Of a stretch of DNA of 64,000 nucleotides, positions 45,980 through 59,400 are shown in pieces. This DNA is from Owenia fusiformis (taxonomy: Eukaryota; Annelida; Polychaeta; Sabellida; Oweniidae). The notes below the pieces were generated by a model that had not been told where the DNA came from, searched no databases, and was given only the letters and a program-made list of their open reading frames with translations. A program made the translations under genes and the position numbers. The stretch is taken from the NCBI GenBank assembly GCA_903813345.2, contig CAIIXF020000010.1, positions 31,526,425 through 31,590,424 of the forward strand, given 5' to 3'. Positions within the stretch are counted from its first letter, which is position 1; each line of letters starts with the position of its first letter.

Positions 45980-47080
45980 CTACAGAGAGTATCCAATTCA
46001 ATTGGTTTTTTTAACTAATCACACATATACAGAGTGGTCCAAAAATATTTTACGGTTTTGTCAGTATTTAACCATCAATATAAAAAATGTACATGCATAT
46101 TTTTTCGAATAGTACCTGTACCCATAGCAAACAACAAAAATTTCAAAATCAAATTTAATTATCAAACTGTCCAGTGTACACTGTACAGAGATTCAGTAAT
46201 CCTTTAATCTTACATTCTATTGTAACCGAACATTGGGGATCAAAATATTATACAGCTTTACGTAAAAATACGATGGTGACAACAGTTGTTTGCCGCACTA
46301 TAAACAATTATACAATATGCCACGAACATTTTAAAGTCAAACTTTATACGCTTTATCGTAAAGGTATTTTTCTATCCATACACTATGTATTTTATTTTGC
46401 TTTAATTTTTCTAAAATCAATAACACAACCCGTCCCAAAATAGTATCACTATATTTAAATCGGTATATGTATGAATATATTGTTAACAGGCAGTGGTGTT
46501 TGATTGCAAAATGTGTATAAGATGACGATCTAGTACTATTATTTAAGGTATGATTATTATCAGATAAGTGTAACATTATTGCTTCTCATATTCCAGGATC
46601 TTTTGCTAATTAATAGTTTCTGGTAAATCAGAAGTATATGAATCATTGAAAAAGTTATCGTCAAACTAAGAATATAGACATATATTTGGCCCACCCAGTA
46701 TAAACACTTTAAAATTATTCTTTCCGACAACTATAAATGGGTTAGCATAACAGCTGGCATTAGTTTTTTTTTTTTTATTAAAATACACTTTCTACAAAAT
46801 ATGGTTCATATCAAGAGATAGATATTCAGGTAGAATGCAAGAACATCTTCAAAAGGGTATAGCATACTACACGTGTATTAAACGAATTAATAAATATGCC
46901 TATATGGCTGACTGATTTTCTTATATCAATAATATAGGCATCAATTTTGAACTCCCATTGTCATGTTGTTATCACAGGCGCGCAATAACCACCGGAAGCT
47001 GTAGATTAATTTTATATGTTATACATTATAAAAGGGTCGTTCAAAGTCTTTTGCACAAACATTGCCCAAAAAGAGATATA

Positions 47081-48177
47081 CAGGGTGGTCCAAAAAAAAT
47101 TGGAACATTTGATAATTGAACTCAAAATCATTATTTTTTCTCCAAAATGCACCCAAATTTTACTGAGTATTGTTCAATCACTTATTTATCTGATTTAAAG
47201 TTTAAAGGTGCAAACAACAAAGTTAATGCATTAAACTAGAGAATGTTTGATATGACCCCTCTTCTCCTAAATTACAAGTTGAAGCCTGGGACTCAGTTTT
47301 GAAATGATTCATTCACTTTGCTGTTCGTTTGATTTTGTCCAAGCCATCTTGATTAAAAATTCAGCTTGAACAAACTACTTATATGTTAGCCTTGGAAGAT
47401 CAAATATATGAACATATTCAACATTTTTTTACCCAAATTGATGGGTATAAAGCATATTTTGGTGGCTATTGTTGGATATATTACTGATTGAATATTCTCC
47501 AGAAAGAGGCCAGGGCAGTCTGTTTTGACTGGTAAATGAACCCCCTCCCCTTTTTTGTTCTAATATGAATAATATTCATTGAATATATCAATATATGTAT
47601 ATCAATATCATAAAGGAGTTTCCCAGAACACAAATGATATATTATATTATGTGTGCTTAGAGGTGGTCTTTAATAAAGCCTTGTAAATAACTAGTCAGTT
47701 TCCCCTCTACTGAAAAGTGGAAACAATGATTTTATCAGTGTGGTAGCCGTATGGGTTATGCAATCACTCACCTCTGACATGTTCTTTCTTGCCTACTCTT
47801 AAATAAAAATAATGATTTGGGATATTCTTAAGTTGACAATAACACAATAGTTTCCAGTAAACCATATATGTTAATACCTCATTTCAACTATAATGATTTT
47901 ATAAAATGTATATAGCAATCAACATGTTCATTAAAGCTCTGAAATAAAGAATACTTGAAAAAGTAGCTGCAAAATTGACAAGTGTATATTTAAGAAAAGG
48001 GGGTCATATCAAACATTGACTAGTTTAATGCATTAAATTTATGGTTTGCACCTATAAACTTTAGATCAGAGAGATAAGTGACTGAACTATGCTCAGTGAA
48101 ACTTTGGTGCATTTTAGAGGAAAAATAAAGGTTTTGTGTTCAATTAACAAATGTTCCAATTTTTTTGGACCACCCTG
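47081..48177. mobile_element. 1.1 kb mariner-type TIR element
   Basis: TA-CAGGGTGGTCCAAAAAAAAT ... ATTTTTTTGGACCACCCTG-TA, with long inverted arms (GCATTAAACTAG / CTAGTTTAATGC, ATATGACCCC / GGGGTCATAT). Sits between the inverted promoters. Confidence 0.8.
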
Positions 48178-48179
48178 TA

Positions 48180-49300
48180 GTTTCAACCTTCCTTCCTATA
48201 TAAGATGTAAACGCCATAAACAATATACTTCTTGCTATAGCGTCATAACTGCTTTCGTTTTGTAGGATTATATATTATCTAGCATTTCCAGATAAAAAAG
48301 CCTGAATTACAATGCTTTATATCATCTAGCCAATGGGCAAATTGATCCCAAAATAGCGCATATTTTATGTTTGCAAGGACTATAAATATATTGTAGCTAA
48401 CAATTTATTATTTGCTAACTATCTTAAATGGAAAAGAAATATTTGTTATGTTAAAAACGTAACTGTAAGTTAACGAATATAAACAACTCTCGAGTCACCC
48501 GATCCTTTGAACCAATGAATAGCGAACATAAAAACACAACTAAGAGAATATGACAACATTAACGAACACTAAGTGGACTTTTACGAAGGCATACTAGTAT
48601 TACTTTGATTAAAATTCTATAAAGATAAATGGCAAGGTCAGCATGTTTCTATTGTAAAATCAAAATCAGACATTTCGCTCGTAAATATAAACTAATATAT
48701 TTGGAAAAACAAGGATATCTGTACCTGGTTTCTATTGATAAATGTCAGCCTTCACATAACTATACATTTTAACCCTTATGAATCCCCTCTTCCCTTACAC
48801 TGGAAAAGCATTACCCCGAATACCCCACATCTGACAACTTGGTTACCATAACAATTTAGTGATAAATATATCCGGGTAACCATAGCAACCATAAAATATT
48901 AATAACTTATAAACGCATAACATCAAATATGAACAAAATTGATAATTATTCTCTTAGTTAGAGATATTAGTGCAGAACCTTTTGAACGACCCTTTATACC
49001 TGTCTGGAAAATATAATTGTTTCCCGACAGGTTTCTTTTTTGTTTTCTACGAGATAACTATGAGACAGATATTGGATGTAAAATATATATTACATTTATC
49101 TTAAAAAATTGCAGATGAGCTGATAATGGCAGACCTGTCAGTTTAATAATTCTAGATGTTGAAGCATCTATGCCGGATATCAAAAGTACCATCTGGTCAG
49201 CTGGGCTGGTGATGAAACAACCTGTTTTAGGATAACGAGTAAGCCGGGTTGACGGGAAAACAATTGATAATCCGGTTGATTACTGTCATCTTTAATAATG
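48180..49300. other. Gene-free stretch between the divergent genes
   Basis: AT-rich, no coding or repeat structure recognised. Confidence 0.4.
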
Positions 49301-49308
49301 AGTTACAG

Positions 49309-49806
49309 GTGTGAAAGAAATTATGGCCCCCAGGGATTATGGTCCCCTTTCTTAACGGCCCTTACTGGCTCTGCCTGTGTATAAATAATAAGGAAAATGA
49401 TTGTAATTAGGTTACCATATAAACCAATATAGAGTAGGACCAAAATTTGATAGGACCCGCTACCCTTTTGCACCGGCAATATATTGGTATAAGGTCAGCT
49501 GATCAAGGAGCATATATGTCTACAACTTGCGTTTTGATCCAAATAATCTGAGCAAAAATTTGATTTTTTCCAAAACTGGTGGTCATATATTCATTCATAT
49601 TTTCTAGCAGAAATTACCGCGTCTTTTCTTTCCCGTTCTCCGATCACAGGTGTTAAAGGGAAGGAGGTCATATCAACATATGGGCCTACTCTTCATTGAT
49701 TTATATGGTGACCTCTTTCCCTTATTATCTTATACGCTATAAGGGCCAGTAAGGGCCGTTAAGAAAGGGGACCATAATCCCTGGGGGACCATAATTTCTT
49801 TCACAC
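49309..49806. mobile_element. 498 bp TIR element, nearly identical arms
   Basis: GTGTGAAAGAAATTATGG..CCCCCAGGGATTATGGTCCC and on for ~60 bp, repeated inverted with a single one-base difference. No coding frame. Confidence 0.8.
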
Positions 49807-50377
49807 CGGGCGTGACTTTGTACAGAGAGGGTATTGATATAAAAATACTGTTGCGATGAAGTGTATAAAGTTTTAATATAAAATGCTCATGAAATATTAA
49901 GTAATTGTTGATAGTGTGGCAAAAATAGATGTCATCGACGTATCTTTAAAGAAAGCTATAACACTTTTTGATATCCAATGTAGGGTTTTAGAGGAATATA
50001 AGATTGAAATGATTTGTATCTCCAAAACTGAAAGGCATGATTTTTCAATCTCTGTACACTGGGCGATTCAATAGTTCAATTCAATTTTAAAAAAGTAAAA
50101 ATAATTTAGTTTTTTCCTTTTTTTATTTATTCATTTATTTATGACATTACTGAAGAATATACAAGTATGATACTGCTGCCAAGCGCCAGTGGCATTATAG
50201 GCTAGCATTATTGGAAAAAAATTACATTATTAAATACTTGAAATGTCTTGATCATTTTTCTGTTATTAGTCTTTGTAAACATTATGCATGTTATAGTTAT
50301 ATTGAAGGTACGATATAATATTTTTGAACCACTCTGTATGTGTGTGTGTCTAAGTCGAAATCAATTGCAGCCTGTAG

Positions 50378-50386
50378 ATAATATAC
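50378..50386 (+). promoter_or_regulatory. TATA-like element of the QVR/Ly-6 gene
   Basis: ATAATATAC about 45 nt upstream of the ATG at 50431, followed by CTGCTGTATTGTGGAAAATAC. It aligns with the TATATAA and TGTGGAGAATA region of the divergent hydrolase gene. Weaker match to TATA than its partner. Confidence 0.4.
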
Positions 50387-50430
50387 ACTGCTGTATTGTG
50401 GAAAATACAACCATTGCAAAATAGTAACAG

Positions 50431-50482
50431 ATGATGAACATTGCTCTTCTATTACTGTGTATAGGAAGTGTATTGATGTCAG
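50431..50482 (+). CDS. QVR/Ly-6 gene exon 1 (signal peptide)
   Basis: ATG ATG at 50431/50434 opens MMNIALLLLCIGSVLMS, then one base of the next codon and a GTAAGG donor. Near-identical to the hydrolase exon 1 at 45921 on the other strand, including LLLCIGSVL and the donor. Confidence 0.82.
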
Positions 50483-53400
50483 GTAAGGTTTATTTTATAT
50501 CATATTTAATAACCATGGATGATCACATAATGTTAAATAATATATTGTTGTCGGTGAAATTGTGTATCAAACCCACTAAGGTTTTATGTACATTACTTGA
50601 TGTAGAATGAATTTGGGGACTTTTGTCATGCATTTAGCTTATTTCTTGCTCATCAAAATACACTGAAACTTTTTCTTGATTATTTAAGATTGCAAGTACA
50701 AGTACCTTAAAAGTCATCGACATGATATCACAACTGCATGCTTCACTTCCTGACTCTTTCAACTATCTGTTATTTTTAACTCCAGTTGGAAATCCATCTG
50801 CAACACCCACTCCAGTTGGAACTTCATCCGCAACGCCAACTTCAGTTGGAACTCCATCTTCAATGCCCACTTTAGTTAGAACTGCATCTGCAATATCCAC
50901 TCCATTTGCAACGTCAACTCTAGCTGGAAATCCATCTGCAACGCCCTATCCACATGGAACTGCGTCTGCAACACCAAATCTAGTTGGAACTGCATCTGTA
51001 ACGCTCACTCTAGTTGAAAATCCATATGTAACGCCCACTTTGGTTGAAACTCTATCTACAACGCCCACAGCTCTTGTTGGAACTCAAGCTGCAACGCCGA
51101 CTCTAGTTGGAACTCCATCTGCGACGTCAACGTTAGTTGGAACTCCATCTACAACGCCCACTCTAGTTGGAACTCAATCTGCAACTCCGACTCTAGTTAG
51201 AACTCAATCTGAAACGTCAACTTCAGTTCGAACTCCATCTGCAACGCCGACTGTAGTTGAAACTCCATCTTCAACGCCAACTCTAGCTGGAACTTACTCT
51301 GCAACACCAACTCTAGTTGGAACTCAATCTGCAACGCCCACTGGAGTTTAAGCTCCATCTGCAACGCCCACTCGAATTGAAACTCGGTCTGCAACTCCGA
51401 CTCCACTTCGAACTCAATCTGCAAGCATTGATGTTTTTGTGTCTCCACCAAACCGTTAGATTTTTGATTTCCCCTTTGAAAAGAAAGGCATGAATGAACC
51501 TCGGGTTCAGGAACATTGAAACAGACTTAGTTTAATTCAATACACATGAATCTACACAATGTTTATCAGAATATACACTTGAAGTATTCAAAGGCTGTTT
51601 TGGACTACTGCACTTTGAATCTTAAAAAAACGTCACCTAGAAAACCTCTTTCTGGGAGATGTTATGTTATAATTGAGATTGCAGGGAATAAATTGATGCT
51701 CACCTATACATCTTACATATATATTTAGATTACTATTGTTTTATTTCAAAATAGGTTCTTCAAATAGATTGGATAGAAAATACTATTCTTTTCTTCATTT
51801 TCAGAATTTGTTATAAAATACATCAATAAAAGGATTATTGAAGTCACTTTTTTAAGATTTTAAGTTTATTACAAAATATATTAAAAATAAGTGGTATATG
51901 AATGTGTCAAAACTGACTCGAACAGGGGGTAATAAATCAAAATCACTTAAATTCGATCATTTTATTTTCACCCCTTGATGGAATTTTATGAAAGAAGTTA
52001 TGAAAACACATCATCATGTAAGGGTTTTCAGCTAAATTAGCTCGTTTTATCTTGACCCTTCAATTGAATTTTATTGAAAAATGTTTCATGAAAAATATCA
52101 TGTTATGATTTGTATTTAAATAAGACCGTTTCATTTAAATACTTGCTAGATAATATTTCATTAAAAAACGCACTTTAAAAATATTTCAGGATTTGCCTTA
52201 ATTTATCAATGTAATGTAAGTATTAGATTGACTCTCAAATAGGGTTCTATTTTAACTTTTTTATTGAAATTAATACTAGGCAGGACTCACTCTCTAAATA
52301 GCTAATAAAAATTCAACCCTTGGATGTGATTTCGTTGAAAAAAAAATATGACAAGTCCAGAATCAAATGATTTGTCCAGAACCTCTTAAGATCCTGTTAT
52401 TTGTAGAAAGTGGATTCATAATATTATAACTATGCTTAACCCATACGTCTAGCTCTGAAAACTATTACCAGATCGATTAGTCTTACATGTTTTTGGATAA
52501 TAATAAAGATAATGATAATACGGTCAAAATATATGGTAAAAAACGGCAACCCTAATTATTCCTCATATCTTTGTCGTTTAAGGAAAGTACTCCGTAATAT
52601 TTCACACATTTGTACTTTATTCAATTTCCTACCAGCTACTATATTTAATGACCATCGGACTGATCGTCACAATATTACAACATTTTAAACAACATGCGCC
52701 AGATGGCCACTTTCGGGCTGTCTGAACTGGTCTGGTATTCGGATGAACTCCATTTCAAACGTGATACTCTGGTAAACTTCAACAAGTTTGTTTTCTTGGG
52801 TAGCCAAGCACTTGGTTAAGTAGTGGAGAGGCACCTTCACAAAGACAGGTGCACAGTTTAGGGCATACTCGGCACATGGGGATAGGGACATTTACCTTTG
52901 AAAATGCCAACAAAAATGCAATAACTGTCAACATCGAACACTATATTGTAATTTTATTAAGGAAATTCTTGGGGGCTATGGTAAAACTCAGGGGAATTGA
53001 TAGGTAGCGTAGTTGTTCCAACACAACAGAGCCATGTCCTATACAGCCAATGGTGCACTAGAATGGCTTTGGGACCACTTCTATAACCACATTATCAGCA
53101 GGAAACAAATAATGAATGGGCACCCCATAGCCCGGATATGACCCGGTTTAACTTTTACCAGTGGGGATACCCCAAATATAGAGTGTAGGAGAATAACATC
53201 AGATCAACATTAAACCTGAAAAGTGAGATCACATGTGTCATTCAGGCCATACGTGCTGAGGAATGCAGTGAGATCATTGACTACTCTGGAAAATGTGTGC
53301 AGGTTTCCCTACAGCACAATGTTGGCCAGCTTGGGTACCTTGTTAAAAGTGCTGTAATAATGAAACTATAAGTCCGATGTTCATGAAATAAAATAATATA

Positions 53401-56400
53401 GTACGGAATCGAATGATATACGTGTGCCAAATATCAGGGAAAATTTTTCTAAAATGACAAAGATATGGGGAAAAAACAGGGTTGCCGTTTTTTTACCACC
53501 CTGTCAAATTGTGACAAGAGGAAAATGTTTTAGAATATGTTTTGCCTTACGGCAAAGTAAAGATACATTTCTGGGATTTTTAATTTATCTAAAGATTTTA
53601 GAAAAACAATTTATTCACAAAAATACAGTCGAATAACATAATAGAAAACGTATCTACATATAACACAATGACACGCAGTATATATAACAGTTAACTGTTT
53701 TTTTGTTACATATCAATGTCAAAAGAAGTAACATACACGCTCCCTGTACTGTAATAGATTTACTAAAATGTATCTTGTATTGCTTTCAATTTTACCTCAC
53801 TGCGCCCACTATTCTCTATCTTTGACTATATGTTTTTTTGCCAACTGAACAATATTATACAAACTGCTTGATGAATCTATTTAATGTCTGGTAGAACACT
53901 AGAAATAAATGAAAAATAATTATATTTTACGTTCAGAAATATAGGAATAAACTCAAGTCCTCCATTTGCAACTTAACTGAGCCTGTTTCCCTTTTAAACG
54001 TGGTCACGTGGTAGGGTAGTGTGATTGTTAGGTCTCACTAAAACTTCTAGTGGTATAAGTTAATATTTGGGTATCACCAAGAAACCATTTTTTGAAAGTA
54101 AAGAAATTAAATGATACAGTATGGTATACTGTAATGTTACTCATGATATACTCGTGGTATTCTCGTGTATTTCAGTTAGAGGTCGAACAATTATCAAACG
54201 TACGTGCTATAGGGACAAAATTGACACAACATGTATGGATATGACGGTTGAAAGTGTTAAGGCCAGGGGATGCTATTGTAATACAGATTATTGCAACGGC
54301 GGGGACACCGTGCAGCCACAAGTGACAACACCTGGTAAAACGGTTTCATTTGTATCATTTTCAAAAAAATAAGAATTTTTATCGATGTAAACATTACTAT
54401 TGGCTGGGACAGAACAAGTGATGCCTCTCTTGTTTCCTGATAACTTTTTCAGTTCTTAAACGTTCCAATAAAGTTTTACAAAGTAAACTTCAAAGCGTCC
54501 ATAATATGTAAACTATTTTGTTCGTGTCATAATCAATTTTTATTATAACTCGTTTTTTAAAATCAATGATTAAACTCTGCAACGTAGTTCAGATGTGTAT
54601 CAGTGACATCATAATTGAGAATATACATCATAATGATACAATACTGAATAAAACAAAATGTTGATAGAAAGTTTAATTCAAAAATAGTTTTCCATAGTTA
54701 TATTTTTAAAATTTCTCGCATTTTTGCGTTGTTTTAGAAATGCTTCACATATTTCTTACAGGTTATATCCCTCTTGGGAGATTTTGGACACGGGGTATAT
54801 TTCGAGGGAAATATAGATATCATATTTCAAGGTTTTCAAGACAACTCGGACCCAGGACAACCCGGACCCTGGACAACACGGACCCAAGACATCTCGGACC
54901 CAAGACAACTCGGACCACTTTTTAAAATCATGATTTTTATCATGATGTGGGGTTTTGATTTTTTAAATGTTATGTTTATCATTATTTATTAGTATAGTGT
55001 GACTTCATATTTTGTACAAAGATGAAAATGTTTTGATTTGACTTATTTGATGAAAATTAAGAGAAAATATTGAAGCTAAAAACCCAAGACAACTCGGACC
55101 ACTTTCTGAAATAATACTTTTGATTGTCATAATAGGGGATTATTTGTTTAATGTTTAGCATAGGACATATTACATATATTGTGAGTTCATATATTGTATA
55201 TATTTAATGAAGATGTTTCAATTTGTGACGTTTCAATTAACGTATTTGATGAAAGTTAAGAAGTTAGACCAGTAAGAGAATATTGAAGCTGAAGACTCGG
55301 ACAACTTTGAAACTATCGTTACTAACTTAATTTAAAACTTTCATCGAATTAACACAATATATGAATTCATTATATTATGTGTCATAAAAGCATAAAACAA
55401 AAAATTAAAACCCCATGCGATGATAAAAACCATCATTTCAAAAAGTGGTCCAAGCTGTCTTGGGTCTTTAGTTTCAATAATATCTTACTTCTTAACGCTC
55501 ATCAAATAAGTTGATTTAAAACAATTAGATCAAATTAACACAAGATATGAATTCACAATATGACAAAATAAATAAAATTAATTATAACCAATTCTATACT
55601 CATCACTCTCTATCAGAAGACACAACACACATTTCTTCAGTTTCAAGAAATGAGAGCGCTTGGCACTTAAAGAGAGCGTTTGGCCTGCGTGTTTATTAAT
55701 GAACATAGTACAACAGTTACATAAATAATGAGAACATGACAATGTATACGCATACAGTGAGTGAGTTAGTGAATGTCACTGGAAAATACAAAACAGTATA
55801 ACTGCACATGTATGACAATTCGATTGACACCATTAAAACCTCATCCAAGTAATTAGGATTTATGAGGAGTCTTAAACTAAGCAAAGACTCAAAATATTGA
55901 GGCCGAAATTCAAAAAAGGTCTTTGCAGAGATAAAAAGGTATGCCAATCAAAATATCAATTTGTACGATCAATACTGACAAAATTTATGAAACATACAGA
56001 AATAATATAATCTACAAATTAGGAGTTAAGTGTATTTCTCGCACGCTGGCAAGCCTCAGAATGACGTGTTCCTAACACTTACTCACTCACTCCAAACACA
56101 AATAACCGCCAAACCGTTCAGCCAATAGAAATCATTTATGTTCTGAAGTCGCTACACTGCGTTCCGCTTCACCGAACATGAATAGCTAATATAGTCTACA
56201 GATAAAAATCATCATTTCAAAAATTGGTCTTAGTTGTCTTGGGTCTGAGATGTCTTGGGTCCGAGTTGTCCTGGCTCTGATTTGTCTGAAAACCTTGAAA
56301 TATGATATCTGTATTTCCCTTAAGACATACCCTGTGTCCAAAACCTCCCATAACATAACCCTCGCATACATACATAATCTAAATCGAGTAAATCGGTCTT

Positions 56401-59400
56401 ATTTCATCTTTAAACATAATGAAAAGTGTATGTGTAATAATTTTTCTTGAATTATTGTAAGATTTACTTGTTTCAGACACAGGACGTCGAACTACAAGGA
56501 TATCGACAGTGCCGATAACACAGAACAAAAAAGGTAAACTTAACCAGGCTTCTTATTACACATTGGCAACCTCTAAATAAATGTTAATGATACATGAAAA
56601 TAAATATAAAAATATATTATCATTGTACTATTTTGCGATATTTAAGCTATTTCTAACAGGATATACTTAATAGTTTTAAGGTGCTACAAATGCAGGAGCT
56701 CTGACAATGATGATTGTTCTGATGACAATTCTGACTTTAGCAACATAGGGACATGTCAGGGGACCGACATAACGTGCGTGAAGGAGAAATTAACTGGTAA
56801 AGTTACTTTGGTAAAATTGAATTAAATTAAAGACTCGAGATCCTTGAATTATCGAAGCCTTAAATTGCTTACTTCCAAAGATGAAAACTTCCGGTAAATT
56901 TGGAGGTTTCAAGGCTGAAGAAGAAATCCAAGGTTTTCCCGGCAGAATTTTTTCGTGTTGTTATTTCAGTATGTGAATAGCTCTTATCCATTTTTAATTC
57001 GTATGTGTATCTTTAATTAACGAATCCACACGATTTACAAATTAATGGCCTCTTGGAACTCAACTGACATTTAACCCTACTAAAACGTTTCTCAGTGAAG
57101 TGGAAATAATTGAACACAATAAAGGCACCGATGAGAAAACGTTTTCTCAGCCCACATCGGTAGAATCACTGCCATAGGTACACGTTAATAAAACTTGACT
57201 CGGGAAAATATCAGAATGATTGAAGAATTAGATCTTGGTAGAATCTTAGTTACGGTCGCGGTCACGTCTTTTGTTTCAATTTCACCAGCTAGTTTCCAAA
57301 TACAACACTTCGATGTGATTTTATAATTGATGTAGGCATATTCCATGCACCTTTCTTATCTTGATCTTGATGTGAAATAAGAAGCCATGATGGATAACAC
57401 ACAGAAATTAACATAATTTTATTCAAAGCGTATTTCGAACATTTTGAAGCCGATATTGATGGCGTCATTTGTTCGTTGAATTTTGACCAATCAGAGATTA
57501 TGTATGTCATCTCAAAACAGGTTTACAGTATAACGGTATGTCATTTTGAAACTCTGGGGTATCCCCTCCTGGGCATCAATATATACAATTTAAACCATCC
57601 CGTCCACTGGTATATGAGTTGAACCAAATTGGTCATCTAATACTTGAATTATCAAATATTACATTTTTACAAAAAATGGCAGCAATTTTGAATTGAAGTG
57701 GCCATATTGGAGATTCCTTCTTGAGCAGTTATGACTCGGACGCATGGACGGACGGGCGAACGGACGGACAGCGATCCTATATCCTCCATGAACTTTGTTT
57801 TGTGGGATAAAGAATACTTCCACAGTAGTTCAAAACTGTCCTAATTATCCGAAAATAAGCCAAAACCATTTGTAAAACATTGGTATATAACTGTAAGTAA
57901 AAAAACAGAGTAATTGTGGAAAATACTCGACGTTTTATTTCAACTTCCGGGTGGAATTTTATATCAATATTTTACATACAAGTGTATCATGTTAGGATTT
58001 GCCCTTACATTTGTTCGTTGCATCTTAACATTGGTATTGTAACAACCGGGGGTCACACTCGCCTAGCCTGACGTTACATAAAATAAGAGATGTTACAAAT
58101 ATACTTGAAGTTTCTGTGGTAGCGTATAGATGGCCTTGACTAGGGAGTGTGTTGGTTGTTATGAATTTTAATCTGCTCTACTGACAACTAACGGTCTCAC
58201 TGATCTCAATAATAACATAAAATATGATTTGAATTAAAATATATATATTACGTAATCAACTATAAGTATGAAATATGTACAATGAGTTTTTACAATGAAA
58301 CTAAGGTCTGTCAGATGGTATATCAAACAAGATACTGTAAATACCTAACAAAACAGTTTTCAATCTTATTACCAATCTGACCTTATATAATGCATACAAC
58401 TACTTCATGTAGATGCTCAACAACACTAGTGCCACCTTTTGGCAAATATTCAAACTGATAAAAGTACACACATGGCTATGAATATCTATCTTCAACTAAA
58501 ACCTTGCAAAATTAGTATGCTACCCTAAGCTGGTAATATTCACAGAACAAAAGGCGACATAATTCTGAACATATCTGATTGGAATCAACGATAGCAACTA
58601 AAAGAAATGATGTAGAATCTCAAAGTTTGCGAAATTAGGTCACTTGACTTAGCCGTCTATCTCTGTTCAATACTAACTTCCTTACCCTATTTAACTTGAT
58701 CTATCTTATCCTAGGCCATTTACTGTTAACAGAATCATATCCTATCCTATCTTAGGACCTTAAGTCCTACATTTAAGACGATTAAAATCCGCACAATATA
58801 AAAATGACAATCTCCTAAATTCTCCATGTGCGCCTCCTAACACTTTTATAAGACGTGCTCTGATTGGCTAATCTAAACTAGGCTGAAGTTTTTGGCACCA
58901 AATTCAAAAGTTATAAAAAGTTTAAATGACCTTTAAATCTTACAATAAATTGAAATACCAATAATTACATTAACAGATCTATGAAATAATAAACTGGGCA
59001 TGAAATATAAAAAGTAACAACCCAGGGTTGTTACAGTATGACATTTCATGAAAAATATGTGAGGATGATATCTCGAAATATCTCTGAGTCTGATTGGTTC
59101 TATTTTTATTGTATACAATTTTCTTTGAGATGATGAATTGATCTATAAGATATACCTATCTTCTTAAATTGTTTGCAATAACAGCAATGAGTATCAGTTC
59201 TGACCAAATGACAACAACATGAGCAGGTAGTTGTATTTTGGAATATTCTTGATACTGGAAACATATTCTATTGTGATATCCACGTAAATAATGCATGCTG
59301 TGTTCCTGTGTTCATTTCAGTGAGTGGTGAAAGTATAATCGAGCGTAAATGCTACATGGCCAACCATAATGAAGGATGTAAGGTTACTACACTTGGTGAA

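Larger units (their letters stand above)
45873..46290 (-). repeat. Inverted duplication, arm 1 (promoter and signal exon)
   Basis: Reverse complement aligns with 49930-50482: GTGTACA(GAGATT) near 46180, AATATTTTTGGACCACTCTG at 46049-46029, TGTGGAGAATAGTACAA, and the exon itself. Confidence 0.8.
49930..50482 (+). repeat. Inverted duplication, arm 2 (promoter and signal exon)
   Basis: Counterpart of arm 1: AATATTTTTGAACCACTCTG at ~50317, TGTGGAAAATACAACC, LLLCIGSVL exon and GTAAGG donor. About 3.6 kb of sequence with two younger elements separates the arms. Confidence 0.8.

Noticed and set aside
46029-50340. 4.3 kb transposon with ACAGAGTGGTCC ends
   Set aside because: The apparent terminal repeats are part of the longer inverted promoter/signal-exon duplication, which extends beyond them on both sides.
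51197-51451. Minus-strand 84-codon frame
   Set aside because: Shadow of the 30 bp minisatellite on the opposite strand.
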